A stretch of 54,882 bases of DNA. It comes from an uncultured Pelagibacteraceae bacterium (GTDB lineage: Bacteria > Pseudomonadota > Alphaproteobacteria > Pelagibacterales > Pelagibacteraceae). The stretch covers positions 1-54,882 of the forward strand of contig CACKFS010000004.1 of NCBI GenBank assembly GCA_902599575.1, in the 5' to 3' direction. Position 1 is the first letter of the stretch; every line of letters starts with the position of its first letter. A program made the position numbers and the translations under genes. Under the pieces are notes generated by a model. That model searched no databases, was not told where the DNA came from, and saw only the letters and a program-made list of their open reading frames with translations. This document shows positions 8,468-19,191 of the stretch, one piece after another.

Positions 8468-10135
8468 ATGCACAAATACATTTATTTATTTATTATTTTT
8501 TTATTATATCAGACATCATCGTTTTCTAAAATAAGTGATGTTAATAAGTTTGATCAAAAAAATTTATCGAATTATTTTTCAGCAGTACTATCTATCAATA
8601 ATAATGATGCAAAGAATTCCTTAAAATTCTTAGAAAATTCCAAGATCTTAAATAACAGACACGAAGAACATTTCAAAAATTATATAAAATCACTGGTTGC
8701 AAATGAAAAAGTTGATTTGGCAATTAAGAAAATTAAATTTTCAAAAAATAATTATTCTTTTTTAGAGAGAGAAGTGATTCTTTTAGTAGATAATTTAATA
8801 AATAAAAATTTAGAAAAAAGCAGTTTAAATTTAGAAAAAATTGAAAGCTTAATTGATTCAGATGATAGATACCATATTATATTGTCAAAAGTTTTAAAAA
8901 ACTATTTAGAGGTATTTAAAAGTAATAATATTAAAAGTTATAAAAACAATAATTTTGCAGAATTAGATGATATTAGCTTAGCTTTTTTAAGCTGTTATTT
9001 TGATTTAAAAAATACAGATAAAAGATTTGAAGAATTTATAGAATATGATGGAAGTAGCTCTAGATATATCTATTTTTATTTAGATTATTTAATTGAAAAA
9101 AATAAAATTAACAAAATCAATCAAGTTTTGCAAAATATTAACCAACTTAATAAACCATTGCTAATTGCTCAATCAGTAAAATGGATTGAAGAAAATAATT
9201 ACAACAAATTAAATAATTTATTTTCATGCAAAAATGAGAAAGATATTATTGCAGAGTTTTTCTATTTAATCGCCAATCTTTACTCATCGCAAAGTTTATT
9301 TAAAGAGTCAAATTTTTATATTATATTAGCAAAATATCTTAATCCAAAATTCACGCTGAATTCGACATTACTAATCGAAAACTACATGGATACTAAAAAA
9401 TATGAATTAGTAAAAAATGAATTAAGCAACATTGAAAAAGATAACGTTATATATAATTGGTTTAAAGTAAAAAAAAATGCATCAATTATCCAAGAGACTA
9501 AAAATGACGATAGTGCTTTAAAATTTATTAAAAAAAAATACGGAAAAATTCAAAACCCGTCAAACAAGATTTTATTTGATATGGCAAACATATTGAGAAA
9601 CTTTCAAGACTACGAGGGTGCAATAGAAATTTACTCAAATTTAATACAATATTCAAATTATAGTGAAGAGGAATATGCCGATCTTTTATATAAAAGAGGA
9701 ACTAGTTACGAAAGAAAAAAAGATTTTTTAAAAGCTGATGAAGATTTAATCGAGTCTCTTAAAATAGATCCAGATGAACCATACGTCTTAAATTATCTTG
9801 GATACAGCTGGTTAGAGAGATCTTACAAAATTCCTGAAGCAATGGATATGCTAAAGGAAGCTTATAGTTTAAGAGAAAATGACCCTTACATTACCGACTC
9901 AATTGGATGGGCCTACTATTTAATAGAAGACTTTGTTAACGCTAAAAAATATCTAGAAAAAGCTGTAAAACTTATGCCTTACGATCCAATAGTTAATGAT
10001 CATTACGGTGATGTATTATGGAGACTTAACAAAAAAGTGCAGGCAAGATATTTTTGGAATGGAGTTTTAAAATTAGAAGATACCGAAGAAGAGTTAAAAA
10101 AAGAAATTGAAAAAAAATTAGTTTTTGGACTATAA
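8468..10135 (+). CDS. TPR-repeat protein, probably exported
   Basis: N-terminal hydrophobic signal and C-terminal tandem TPRs (YADLLYKRGTSYERKKDFLKADEDLIESLKIDPDEPYVLNYLGYSWLE..). Confidence 0.8.
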   Translation: MHKYIYLFIIFLLYQTSSFSKISDVNKFDQKNLSNYFSAVLSINNNDAKNSLKFLENSKILNNRHEEHFKNYIKSLVANEKVDLAIKKIKFSKNNYSFLEREVILLVDNLINKNLEKSSLNLEKIESLIDSDDRYHIILSKVLKNYLEVFKSNNIKSYKNNNFAELDDISLAFLSCYFDLKNTDKRFEEFIEYDGSSSRYIYFYLDYLIEKNKINKINQVLQNINQLNKPLLIAQSVKWIEENNYNKLNNLFSCKNEKDIIAEFFYLIANLYSSQSLFKESNFYIILAKYLNPKFTLNSTLLIENYMDTKKYELVKNELSNIEKDNVIYNWFKVKKNASIIQETKNDDSALKFIKKKYGKIQNPSNKILFDMANILRNFQDYEGAIEIYSNLIQYSNYSEEEYADLLYKRGTSYERKKDFLKADEDLIESLKIDPDEPYVLNYLGYSWLERSYKIPEAMDMLKEAYSLRENDPYITDSIGWAYYLIEDFVNAKKYLEKAVKLMPYDPIVNDHYGDVLWRLNKKVQARYFWNGVLKLEDTEEELKKEIEKKLVFGL

Positions 10136-10157
10136 TTTTACTAATTAAACTGTTTCT

Positions 10158-10988
10158 ATGAATACGATATCAGAAAAGTCTCATGCAAAAATAAATTTAA
10201 ATTTAAATGTTATAGGAAAAACAAAAAATGTACATAAATTACAGAGTATAGTATCACTGATTTCACTTTATGATGAAATTAGTCTAAGACAGATAGGCAG
10301 TCGTAAACATAAAATATTGTTTAAAGGTAAATTTTCAAAAAAAATTACTAGTCGTAATACAATCTATAAAACTTTATCTATTTTAGACAAAAAAAAATTA
10401 CTGAAAAAAAAGTATCTTGTTATGGTTAAAAAAAATATACCTGTTAAGTCAGGAATGGGCGGTGGATCTATGAATGCTGCTACTTTGATTAAAATTTTCA
10501 TGAAAAATAAAATTATTAAAATTAATAAAAAAAAATTACAAAATATAAATGACTTAATTGGACAGGATGTGAAACTTGGTTTTTGTAAAAATATTATGTA
10601 TTTAGATGGTAATAATTCTGTAAAAATATTTAACAAAAAGACAAAATATTTTTTATTATTATTTAAGCCAAAATATGGTTGTTCAACAAAGTATATTTTT
10701 TCCAAAGTAAAAAAATACTCAAAACCACTAAAAAACATTAAAAACAAATTAAATAATTTAGGCAGTCTGAAAAATGATTTGCAAGATATCGTAATAAAAA
10801 AATATCCAGAGTTAAAAAAACCTATTAAATTTCTTGAAAATCAGCCCGGGATAAATTTTGTTAAAATGACAGGGTCCGGGTCATGTTTTGTCGCCTATTC
10901 TAAATCAAGAAATTCTATTATAAATAGCTTTAAAAAGTTTAGAAAAAATTACCCAAAATATTGGACTGTTTTATCTAAAACTATATAA
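10158..10988 (+). CDS. ispE: 4-diphosphocytidyl-2-C-methyl-D-erythritol kinase
   Basis: AKINLNLNVIG, GHMP motif IPVKSGMGGGSMNAATLI, C-terminal MTGSGSCFVAY. Confidence 0.88.
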   Translation: MNTISEKSHAKINLNLNVIGKTKNVHKLQSIVSLISLYDEISLRQIGSRKHKILFKGKFSKKITSRNTIYKTLSILDKKKLLKKKYLVMVKKNIPVKSGMGGGSMNAATLIKIFMKNKIIKINKKKLQNINDLIGQDVKLGFCKNIMYLDGNNSVKIFNKKTKYFLLLFKPKYGCSTKYIFSKVKKYSKPLKNIKNKLNNLGSLKNDLQDIVIKKYPELKKPIKFLENQPGINFVKMTGSGSCFVAYSKSRNSIINSFKKFRKNYPKYWTVLSKTI

Positions 10989-11021
10989 ATATTAAAACTT
11001 TATGCTATAAGAAATTGACTT

Positions 11022-11096
11022 TGGGGCGTAGCCAAGTGGTAAGGCAGCGGTTTTTGGTACCGCCATTCCTAGGTTCGAATCCTAGCGCCCCAGCCA
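11022..11096 (+). tRNA. tRNA-Gln (anticodon TTG), 3' CCA encoded
   Basis: Acceptor tggggcg/cgcccca, anticodon arm gcggt-TTTTGGT-accgc (anticodon TTG), T arm ctagg-TTCGAAT-cctag, 3' gCCA. Confidence 0.95.
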
Positions 11097-11100
11097 TTTT

Positions 11101-12366
11101 ATGATAAAAAAGTTTTTAAAAATTTTTATTAAGAGTAATATTAATTTTTCAAATAGATTACAAAATTTAAAAAACGATCCAAAGATAAAAAAAATTTTTA
11201 ATTCAATTAACAACCACTCAGCAGAAAGTGAAATACTTTTTGTTGGAGGATGTGTTAGACAAAATATATTGGGTGAGAAGATAGAAGATATTGATCTAGC
11301 AACTAACCTTAATCCAGATGAGGTTGTGAATTGTTTAAATAAAAATAATATCAAACATATAAATGTTGGAAAAAAATACGGAACGATAACAGCAATTATA
11401 GAAAAGAAAAAATTTGAAATAACTTCTTTGAGAAAAGATGTTAAAACAGACGGAAGGTTTGCCGAGGTCCAATATTGCAAGGATTGGAAAGAAGATGCAA
11501 AAAGAAGAGATTTCACATTTAATTCAATTTATTCAAATTTAAACGGAGAATTGTTTGATCCATATAATGGAAAAAAAGATCTTTTAAATGGATGGGTTAA
11601 ATTTATTGGGAATCCTGCAACCAGAATTAAAGAAGATTATTTGAGAATTTTAAGATATATTAGGTTTTTCCTAATCTATTCAAAAAATAACCATTCAGAG
11701 GAAATTAAAAAACAAATCAAACAAAATATTAGTGGTATAAATATAATATCAGGTGATAGGTTGCTTAGTGAGTTAAAAAAAATAATTCTATCTAAAGGTT
11801 TTTTTAAAATACCCAAAGATCAGTTTTCAAGAGAAATAATACAATTAATTTTTCCTCAAATTAGGAATTTTAATGTAATTAAAAATATCGAAAAGAGGAG
11901 TAAAGAAAATCTCTTTAAAGAAAATGATTTTACCTTTTTAATAAGCCTTTTAATAATCGATGAAACTGATAATGCAGATTATTTTGTGCATAAATTTAAT
12001 ATATCTAAAGATGAAAAAGATAGAATATTATTTTTAAAAAATACTTATCAAGATTTTAATAAGAATTTTTTTGAAAAGAAAAATTTAAAAATACTCCTTT
12101 ATAAACATGGCAAAGATAAAGTAATTGACCTTATCAAATTTTATATTCTTAAATCTAAAAATATTCATAATATTAATGAGTTAATTACATTTTATGAAAT
12201 AGAGAAAGCGCCAGTTTTTCCCTTTAACGCTAAATTTTTAAAGGAAAAATATAATTATAAAGATGGTAAGCTATTAGGTGATAAACTCAAACAATTAGAA
12301 ACTGCATGGCTGAGTAATAATTTTAAATTAGCTGATGAAAAAGTTGATAGTATTTTAAGAAATTAA
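11101..12366 (+). CDS. cca: CCA tRNA nucleotidyltransferase / poly(A) polymerase family
   Basis: [19 protein letters not shown] nucleotidyltransferase motif, [26 protein letters not shown]. Confidence 0.9.
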   Translation: MIKKFLKIFIKSNINFSNRLQNLKNDPKIKKIFNSINNHSAESEILFVGGCVRQNILGEKIEDIDLATNLNPDEVVNCLNKNNIKHINVGKKYGTITAIIEKKKFEITSLRKDVKTDGRFAEVQYCKDWKEDAKRRDFTFNSIYSNLNGELFDPYNGKKDLLNGWVKFIGNPATRIKEDYLRILRYIRFFLIYSKNNHSEEIKKQIKQNISGINIISGDRLLSELKKIILSKGFFKIPKDQFSREIIQLIFPQIRNFNVIKNIEKRSKENLFKENDFTFLISLLIIDETDNADYFVHKFNISKDEKDRILFLKNTYQDFNKNFFEKKNLKILLYKHGKDKVIDLIKFYILKSKNIHNINELITFYEIEKAPVFPFNAKFLKEKYNYKDGKLLGDKLKQLETAWLSNNFKLADEKVDSILRN

Positions 12367-12842
12367 ACGTAGTCCACTTTTATAATTTCAAAATTTTTCT
12401 TGCCAGATGGAGTATTAATTTCTACTAAATCACCATTATTTTTTCCAATCAGACCCTTGCCTATAGGAGACTGATAAAATATAAATTTTTTTTTAATATC
12501 TGCTTCATCTTTACCAACAAGCTTATATTTAATTTTTTCATTACTGTCTAAATCTTGAAGAGAAACAGTTGCACCAAAGATTACCTTACCATCATTTTCA
12601 AGTTTAGTTACATCTATTACATTTGCTCTTGCTATAGTATCTTCTACTTCTTGAATTCTTCCTTCATTTAAAGATTGTTGTTCTTTTGCAGCATGATACT
12701 CAGCGTTTTCTTTTAAATCTCCGTGTGACCTAGCTTCTGAAATAGCATTTACTATTTCAGGTCTTTTTTTTTCTTTTAAAAAGACAAGTTCCTCTGATAA
12801 TTTTTTAAGTCCCTCTACTGTAATTGGTTCTTTGTTATTCAT
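12363..12842 (-). CDS. greA: Transcription elongation factor GreA
   Basis: [31 protein letters not shown]. Confidence 0.96.
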   Translation of the reverse strand: MNNKEPITVEGLKKLSEELVFLKEKKRPEIVNAISEARSHGDLKENAEYHAAKEQQSLNEGRIQEVEDTIARANVIDVTKLENDGKVIFGATVSLQDLDSNEKIKYKLVGKDEADIKKKFIFYQSPIGKGLIGKNNGDLVEINTPSGKKNFEIIKVDYV

Positions 12843-12845
12843 ATT

Positions 12846-13673
12846 TTATTTCCATTTTGCTAAAGGAGGTAGCGACATTAATATAGCCTCGACATTGCCA
12901 CCAGTTTGTAAACCAAATTTTGTGCCTCTATCATATAATAAATTGAATTCGACATATCTACCTCTTTTTAAATATTGAATATTTTTTTGTTTCAAGTTCC
13001 ATTTTTTATTTTTTCTAAGACTAATAATTTGATTAAAGATTTGAATAAAATTTATTCCTAAATCCCTTATAAATCCAAAATCTTTTTCCCAATCTTTTTT
13101 TTTATAATCAAAAAAAATTCCACCAATTCCTCTTGGCTCTTTTCGGTGTGATAAATAAAAATAATCATCACACCATTTTTTATATTTTTTAAAATATTTT
13201 TTGTCATGCCTGTCACACATTTTTTTTAATCTTTTAAATAATAGTTTTTTAATAGCTGAATCATTAAAGCATGGAGTAACATCCATCCCTCCTCCAAACC
13301 AGCCATGATTTGTATAGATATATCTGGTATTAAAATGCATAGCTGGCACATGAGGATTTTTCATGTGCATTACCACGGATACGCCAGATGCCCAAAAATC
13401 TCTGTTATTTTTTGTACCAGGAATTTTCTTTTTAAATTCTTTAGTCAGTTTTCCATAAACTTCTGAAAAATTGACACCAACTTTGTCAAATACTTTGCCA
13501 TTTTCAAGAATATAATAACAGCCACCTCCTTCATCCTTTTTTATACTTCTTTCCCAACTCTTCTTTAAAAATTTTATTTTTCCACCTTCAATTTGCTGTA
13601 TAGTATTACAGATCATCTCTTGCAGGTTTATAAACCAATTCCTAGTTAATTTCTTTTTTATATCTTTATCCAT
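12846..13673 (-). CDS. hemF: Oxygen-dependent coproporphyrinogen III oxidase
   Basis: GVNFSEVYG, HMKNPHVPAMHFNTRYI, WFGGGMDVTPCF, YVEFNLLYDRGTKFGLQTGGNVEAILMSLPP. Confidence 0.96.
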   Translation of the reverse strand: MDKDIKKKLTRNWFINLQEMICNTIQQIEGGKIKFLKKSWERSIKKDEGGGCYYILENGKVFDKVGVNFSEVYGKLTKEFKKKIPGTKNNRDFWASGVSVVMHMKNPHVPAMHFNTRYIYTNHGWFGGGMDVTPCFNDSAIKKLLFKRLKKMCDRHDKKYFKKYKKWCDDYFYLSHRKEPRGIGGIFFDYKKKDWEKDFGFIRDLGINFIQIFNQIISLRKNKKWNLKQKNIQYLKRGRYVEFNLLYDRGTKFGLQTGGNVEAILMSLPPLAKWK

Positions 13674-14143
13674 TAAAAATTAGTTTGATTTAGAATTTTT
13701 GAAACCACAATTGATACTGATGATGACAAATTTAGTGATCTTTTTTTATTCATCATGGGAATAATTAATCTATGACTTACTTTTCTGTGTACACTAGTTG
13801 GTACACCTGAGCTTTCTCTACCAAATAACACAGTATCATTTTTTTTAAACAGAAATTCTTTATAGGATTTTTTTGACTTAGTTGTCATTAAAATTATTCT
13901 TGTATTTCTTTTACTAATAAAAAAGTCCTCTGGACTTTTGTAAAATTGAATATTTTTAGCATCATAATAATCCATCACAACTCTTTTGAATTTTCGATCA
14001 TTTATGATAAACCCACATGGCTCAATAATTTCAAGCATTATTCCTAAACAAGAGCAGGTCCTAATAATTGATGCGGTATTTTGCGGTATATCTGGCTGAT
14101 AAAGTGCAATTTTAGGAGCAAATTTTGGATCTTTATGTGTCAT
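13673..14143 (-). CDS. trmL: tRNA (cytidine(34)-2'-O)-methyltransferase (SPOUT)
   Basis: ALYQPDIPQNTASIIRTCSCLG, LFGRESSGVP, IPMMNKKRSLNLSSSVSIV. Confidence 0.9.
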   Translation of the reverse strand: MTHKDPKFAPKIALYQPDIPQNTASIIRTCSCLGIMLEIIEPCGFIINDRKFKRVVMDYYDAKNIQFYKSPEDFFISKRNTRIILMTTKSKKSYKEFLFKKNDTVLFGRESSGVPTSVHRKVSHRLIIPMMNKKRSLNLSSSVSIVVSKILNQTNF

Positions 14144-14211
14144 TCTTACTATGGATATATTTAGCTTTTATATTATATGAATTCATATATTAGGTATATT
14201 TAATAATTAGA

Positions 14212-14724
14212 ATGTCAGATCAAAAAAAAGTAAATCGAAGAGACTTTATTTATACAGCTTCAACAGTAGTCGGTGTAGTTGGTGTCGGTGCGGCCGCTTG
14301 GCCTCTAATAGATCAAATGAATCCTGATGCCTCTGTTAAGGCATTAGCCACAACCGAAGTTGATGTAAGTTTGGTTAAACCTGGTCAGTCAATAACTGTA
14401 CTATGGAGAGGTAAACCTGTATTTATTAAAAGAAGAACAGATAACGAAATTGCCGAGGCAAAAGCAGTGAGTTTAACTGAACTAAAACATCCAGAGAAAG
14501 ATGAAGATAGAGCATCAAACCCCGAATGGCTTGTTATGCTTGGAGTATGTACTCATCTTGGATGTGTGCCTCTTGCAGATAAAGGAGATTATAAAGGCTG
14601 GTTTTGTCCTTGCCATGGCTCCCACTACGATACTTCAGGTAGAATTAGAAAAGGTCCAGCTCCAACTAATTTAGAGATACCTAAATACGAATTCGTTAAC
14701 AGCAACACAATTAAAATTGGATAA
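14212..14724 (+). CDS. petA: Ubiquinol-cytochrome c reductase Rieske iron-sulfur subunit
   Basis: Tat-like N-terminus [18 protein letters not shown] and CPCHGSHYD cluster motifs. Confidence 0.96.
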   Translation: MSDQKKVNRRDFIYTASTVVGVVGVGAAAWPLIDQMNPDASVKALATTEVDVSLVKPGQSITVLWRGKPVFIKRRTDNEIAEAKAVSLTELKHPEKDEDRASNPEWLVMLGVCTHLGCVPLADKGDYKGWFCPCHGSHYDTSGRIRKGPAPTNLEIPKYEFVNSNTIKIG

Positions 14725-14729
14725 AAAAT

Positions 14730-15995
14730 ATGAGCGAACATAATTATCAACCTAAGTCAAAATTTGGAAAATGGTTTAATGACAGACTGCCCTTATTAAC
14801 ATTAGCAAACCATTTAACAGATTATCCGACTCCAAAAAATTTAAATTATTGGTGGACGTTTGGTGGTATATTAACTTTTTGCCTTATAACTCAAATTATA
14901 ACAGGCTTAGTTTTAGCTATGCACTATATCGCTCATGCAGATTTAGCTTTTAGCAGTGTTGAACACATAATGAGAGACGTTAATTATGGTTGGTTAATAA
15001 GATATATCCATGCAAATGGAGCATCAATGTTTTTTCTTGCAGTTTACATACACATATTCAGATCTTTATTTTACGGGTCATATAAAGCACCAAGAGAAAT
15101 TATTTGGATTTTAGGAATTATGATTTATTTACTAATGATGGCAGCTGCTTTCATGGGATATGTTTTACCATGGGGACAAATGAGTTTTTGGGGAGCTACA
15201 GTTATAACTAATTTGTTCAGCGCAATTCCTTTAGTAGGCGAAAGTATTACTACATGGTTATGGGGTGGTTACTCCGTAGACAATCCAACTTTAACAAGAT
15301 TTTTTACATTACATTATTTAATACCTTTTTTAATTTTAGGTTTAGTGGTTTTGCATATATGGGCTTTACATGTTCCTGGAAATAACAATCCGATTGGAAT
15401 TGATATAAAAAAACCATCTAAAGATACAGTTTCTTTTCATCCTTATATAGTTGTTAAGGACTTATTTGCACTTTTATTGTTCTTAATACTATTTGCATTT
15501 TTTGTTTTTTACTCACCTAACGTGCTAGGTCATGCTGATAATTATATAGAGGCCAATCCGTTGGTAACGCCAGCTCATATCGTTCCTGAATGGTACCTCT
15601 TACCTTTTTATGCAATTTTAAGATCAATTCCAGATAAGCTTATGGGGGTCATAGCAATGTTGTCGGCTATTTTAATTCTCGCAGCATTACCTTGGTTGGA
15701 TACTTCAAAAATTAGATCTGCAGTTTTCAGACCGCTTTACAAACAATTTTATTGGATATTAGTTTTAGATGTATTAATTTTAGGCTATGTTGGTGCAATG
15801 CCTGCTGAAGGTTTATATTTATTAATCGCTAGAATTGGAACTGCTTATTATTTTGCACACTTTTTAATAATTTTACCGATATTAGGTAAGGTTGAAAAAA
15901 CTCTGCCGTTGCCGATGAGTATATCCGAACCTATTTTAGGTGGTTCTTTAAATGCAGAACCAGCCAGAAGTAAAGAAGATTTTCAAAAGTTATAA
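14730..15995 (+). CDS. petB: Cytochrome b
   Basis: [42 protein letters not shown]. Confidence 0.97.
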   Translation: MSEHNYQPKSKFGKWFNDRLPLLTLANHLTDYPTPKNLNYWWTFGGILTFCLITQIITGLVLAMHYIAHADLAFSSVEHIMRDVNYGWLIRYIHANGASMFFLAVYIHIFRSLFYGSYKAPREIIWILGIMIYLLMMAAAFMGYVLPWGQMSFWGATVITNLFSAIPLVGESITTWLWGGYSVDNPTLTRFFTLHYLIPFLILGLVVLHIWALHVPGNNNPIGIDIKKPSKDTVSFHPYIVVKDLFALLLFLILFAFFVFYSPNVLGHADNYIEANPLVTPAHIVPEWYLLPFYAILRSIPDKLMGVIAMLSAILILAALPWLDTSKIRSAVFRPLYKQFYWILVLDVLILGYVGAMPAEGLYLLIARIGTAYYFAHFLIILPILGKVEKTLPLPMSISEPILGGSLNAEPARSKEDFQKL

Positions 15996-16774
15996 TGTTA
16001 AAATTTGTAAAGTATTTTTCTTTAATTTTTTTTTTAATTACAGGTAACATAGTTAGTTCTGCAGAAAATGCTGAAAAACTATTGACAACCGATTGGACTT
16101 TTAAAGGACCATTTGGAAAGTTTGATAGGGCATCCCTTCAAAGAGGTTATCAGGTGTATCAAGAAGTATGTGCTTCATGTCACTCATTAAAATATATGTC
16201 TTACAGAAATCTTTCAGAGGAGGGTGGCCCAGAGTTTTCAGTGCAAGAGGCGAAAGCTATAGCTGCTAATTTTGAAATATTAGATGGACCAAATCCAGAG
16301 GGAGAAATGTTCACGAGACCTGCAAGATTATCTGATAAATTTGCAATGCCTTACGCAAATGAGGAAGAAGCTAAATCAGCAAACGGTGGCGCTTATCCAC
16401 CAGATATGTCCGTACTAGTTAAAGCTAGAAAGGGCGGGGCTGATTATGTCTACTCAGTTTTACTTGGATATGAAGAACCGCCAGTTGGAATGAAATTAGA
16501 TGATGGAGTTCACTACAATAAATATATGTATGGAAACAAAATTAAAATGCCAGCACCTTTGTCTGAAGGTCTAGTTGAATATGCTGATGGCACTAGTGCT
16601 ACAGAACAACAAATGGCAAAAGATGTAGTGAGTTTTTTAATGTGGACAGCAGAACCTCATCTAGAACAAAGACACAAAATAGGCTTTAGAGCAATAGTTT
16701 ACCTTATTATACTGAGCATACTGGTCTACTTTAGTATGAAAAAAATCTGGTCACGTATTGAAACGGAAGTTTAA
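15995..16774 (+). CDS. petC: Cytochrome c1
   Basis: Signal peptide, heme site CASCHS, YPPDMSVLVKARKGG, single C-terminal TM helix. Confidence 0.95.
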   Translation: MLKFVKYFSLIFFLITGNIVSSAENAEKLLTTDWTFKGPFGKFDRASLQRGYQVYQEVCASCHSLKYMSYRNLSEEGGPEFSVQEAKAIAANFEILDGPNPEGEMFTRPARLSDKFAMPYANEEEAKSANGGAYPPDMSVLVKARKGGADYVYSVLLGYEEPPVGMKLDDGVHYNKYMYGNKIKMPAPLSEGLVEYADGTSATEQQMAKDVVSFLMWTAEPHLEQRHKIGFRAIVYLIILSILVYFSMKKIWSRIETEV

Positions 16775-17824
16775 AATATCTCCATCTTTTACTATATAAT
16801 CTTTTCCCTCTAATCTCATTTTGCCGTTGTTTTTACAGTTAAGCCAACCATTATTTTTAACAAAATCGTCAAAGGAAATTGTCTCAGCTCTTATAAATCC
16901 TTTTTCAAAATCTGAGTGAATTTTTCCTGCAGCAACAGGAGCAGTGCTTTCTTTTTTTACTGTCCACGCTCTAGATTCCTCAGGCCCAGATGTAAAAAAA
17001 GTCTCAAGTTCAAGCAACTTATATCCTTTTTCAATTAAATAATTTAAACCAGTTTTTTCAATGTTCATTAACTCCATAAAATTTTTCTTATCATTATTTT
17101 CTAATTGATTTATCTGATTTTCTATTTCTGCTGAGACTAAAATTGTATTATCAATTTTCTTATTTTTTTTAACTACATCTGAATATTTATTTCCTGATGA
17201 GATACTTTTTTCATCAACATTACACACATATAGTTTTGGTTTTAAGGACAGTAACCCAGATTTATTTATTAAATCTAAATCAAATAAATTTCTAAGGTCA
17301 TTTAAATCTTTATCTTTATTAATGTAATCCTCAGTTATTTTAAGTATATTCAACTCATCATCTGTAATCTTTTTTAAATTTTTTTTATCTATTCTTTTTC
17401 CTATAGACTCTAAGTCTGCAAGCTTCATCTCTGTCTCAATAATGTCTAAGTCTCTTATAGGATTTACGTCCTTATTTACATTTTGGATATCATCAGAATC
17501 AAAGCATCTTAATAAATGAACAATTGCATCAACCTCTCTAATATGTGATAAAAATTTGTTACCTAATCCTTCCCCCTTCGAAGCACCTTTCACTAAACCA
17601 GCAATATCAAGAAAAGTTATAGTTGTATAAATTTTTTTTTTTGATTTAGAAATTTCAAACAATTTGTCTAATCTTTTATCTAAAACAGGAACAACGCCAA
17701 CGTTAGGTTCTATTGTGCAAAATGGAAAGTTACCTGCCTGTGCTTTTGATGAATTAGTTAAAGCATTAAATAAAGTTGATTTACCCACATTTGGTAATCC
17801 AACGATACCACACTTGAATCCCAT
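16751..17824 (-). CDS. ychF: Redox-regulated ATPase / OBG-family GTPase YchF
   Basis: GIVGLPNVGKSTLFNALT, AGNFPFCTIEPNVG, C-terminal TGS domain. Confidence 0.96.
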   Translation of the reverse strand: MGFKCGIVGLPNVGKSTLFNALTNSSKAQAGNFPFCTIEPNVGVVPVLDKRLDKLFEISKSKKKIYTTITFLDIAGLVKGASKGEGLGNKFLSHIREVDAIVHLLRCFDSDDIQNVNKDVNPIRDLDIIETEMKLADLESIGKRIDKKNLKKITDDELNILKITEDYINKDKDLNDLRNLFDLDLINKSGLLSLKPKLYVCNVDEKSISSGNKYSDVVKKNKKIDNTILVSAEIENQINQLENNDKKNFMELMNIEKTGLNYLIEKGYKLLELETFFTSGPEESRAWTVKKESTAPVAAGKIHSDFEKGFIRAETISFDDFVKNNGWLNCKNNGKMRLEGKDYIVKDGDILNFRFNT

Positions 17825-18384
17825 TATTTATTATTAACTGTGCTTGAGAAAAGGTCTAGTTTTTTATCAATTAAAATTGCTAAATTTTCAGTGATATTAT
17901 TTTTTAAAGTTTCTAGTTGTTGTTTTTCATCGTCGTCAAAATCCTTTAAAACATAATCTGAAACTGCAATTTTGTCGTTTGGTTTACCAATTCCTATTCT
18001 TACTCTTGAGTAATCTTTGCCTATAAATTTATCTATAGACTCTATCCCGTTGTGGCCCGCACTAGAACCTCCAAACTTTGTTTTAATCTTACCAAAGTCA
18101 ATATCTAGATCGTCATGAAAGACTATTATATTTTCAGCTTCAATTTTAAAATACTCTATAAGTTCTCTTATACAGATCCCAGAGTTATTCATAAATGTTA
18201 ATGGCTTTATCGCATAAACTTTTTTTTCGTTGATATTTCCAGTTGTTAATAGGCCCTTAAATTTAGGTTTTTGTTTTGATAACTTAAATTTTGAGTTTAT
18301 AGCATCAATTATTTTGAAACCAATATTATGTCTATTGTTCTCTGAATTTGGCGTGGGATTACCTAGTCCAACAAATAAAAACAT
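17824..18384 (-). CDS. pth: Peptidyl-tRNA hydrolase
   Basis: VGLGNPTPNSENNRHNIGF, KPLTFMNNSG, GGSSAGHNGIESI, VRIGIGKP. Confidence 0.96.
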   Translation of the reverse strand: MFLFVGLGNPTPNSENNRHNIGFKIIDAINSKFKLSKQKPKFKGLLTTGNINEKKVYAIKPLTFMNNSGICIRELIEYFKIEAENIIVFHDDLDIDFGKIKTKFGGSSAGHNGIESIDKFIGKDYSRVRIGIGKPNDKIAVSDYVLKDFDDDEKQQLETLKNNITENLAILIDKKLDLFSSTVNNK

Positions 18385-18403
18385 GTAAATTAAATTTTAT
18401 CAA

Positions 18404-19147
18404 TTATTTTTTTTCTGATTGAGGTTTCTTACCTTCATCTTTTTTACCAGCATCTTTTTTTTCTGCCTCAGCCCCACCTTTTTCGTCTGCTCCATCTTTA
18501 GGCGCTGCTGCTGTTTCTTGTGAATCTGTAGAACCCTCTGCTCCTTCTTCACCTTCTGCGGCCTCAGCTGGTTTTTCTGGTTCCTTGATTACTGTTGGTG
18601 CTGCTACGGTAGCAATTACAAAATCTCTTCCGGTAATAGTTGGAATAACATTTTCAGGTAATTTTATTGATGATATCTTAAAACTATGTCCTATATCCAC
18701 ACCGTCCAAATCAACAATTAATTCACTTGGTATATTTTCAGATGGACATTTTAATTCTACTTTCCTTCTAACAATATTAAGTACACCTCCTCTTTTTAAC
18801 CCTGGAGATTTTTCATTATTGATAAATTTAACTGGTATCTCAATTATAACGCTTGAACCTTTTACAACTCTTAAGAAATCTATGTGTATTGGCTCATCTG
18901 TGATCACATCAAAAGAAATATCTTTAGGTAATACACTTTCTTCTTTTCCGTCGACCTTAAGTTTTATAATTTTCGAAAGAAAGTTTTCTTGCTCCATTAA
19001 ACTTTTTAGTACTTTTATAGATACAGATACATTTTGGTTTTTTTCTGATCCACCATAGACAATACCTGGAACATTTCCTTGTTGTCTTATTATTTTTAGT
19101 TCACCGGATGTTTTGTTGTTTCTAATATTTGCCTCTAAAGTACTCAT
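18404..19147 (-). CDS. rplY: 50S ribosomal protein L25/Ctc with charged low-complexity C-terminal tail
   Basis: GNVPGIVYG, HIDFLRV, VPVKF-like beta domain; Ala/Glu/Lys-rich tail; adjacent to pth. Confidence 0.92.
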   Translation of the reverse strand: MSTLEANIRNNKTSGELKIIRQQGNVPGIVYGGSEKNQNVSVSIKVLKSLMEQENFLSKIIKLKVDGKEESVLPKDISFDVITDEPIHIDFLRVVKGSSVIIEIPVKFINNEKSPGLKRGGVLNIVRRKVELKCPSENIPSELIVDLDGVDIGHSFKISSIKLPENVIPTITGRDFVIATVAAPTVIKEPEKPAEAAEGEEGAEGSTDSQETAAAPKDGADEKGGAEAEKKDAGKKDEGKKPQSEKK

Positions 19148-19191
19148 AAAAAAAAGTTTTGTAACTCATGTTGACTAATAAAACAAGAAAA

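Noticed and set aside
10981-11021. Promoter for tRNA-Gln (TATAAG at 11006-11011)
   Set aside because: A plausible -10 like the 5S one, but no acceptable -35 box at the right spacing, so not listed as a feature.
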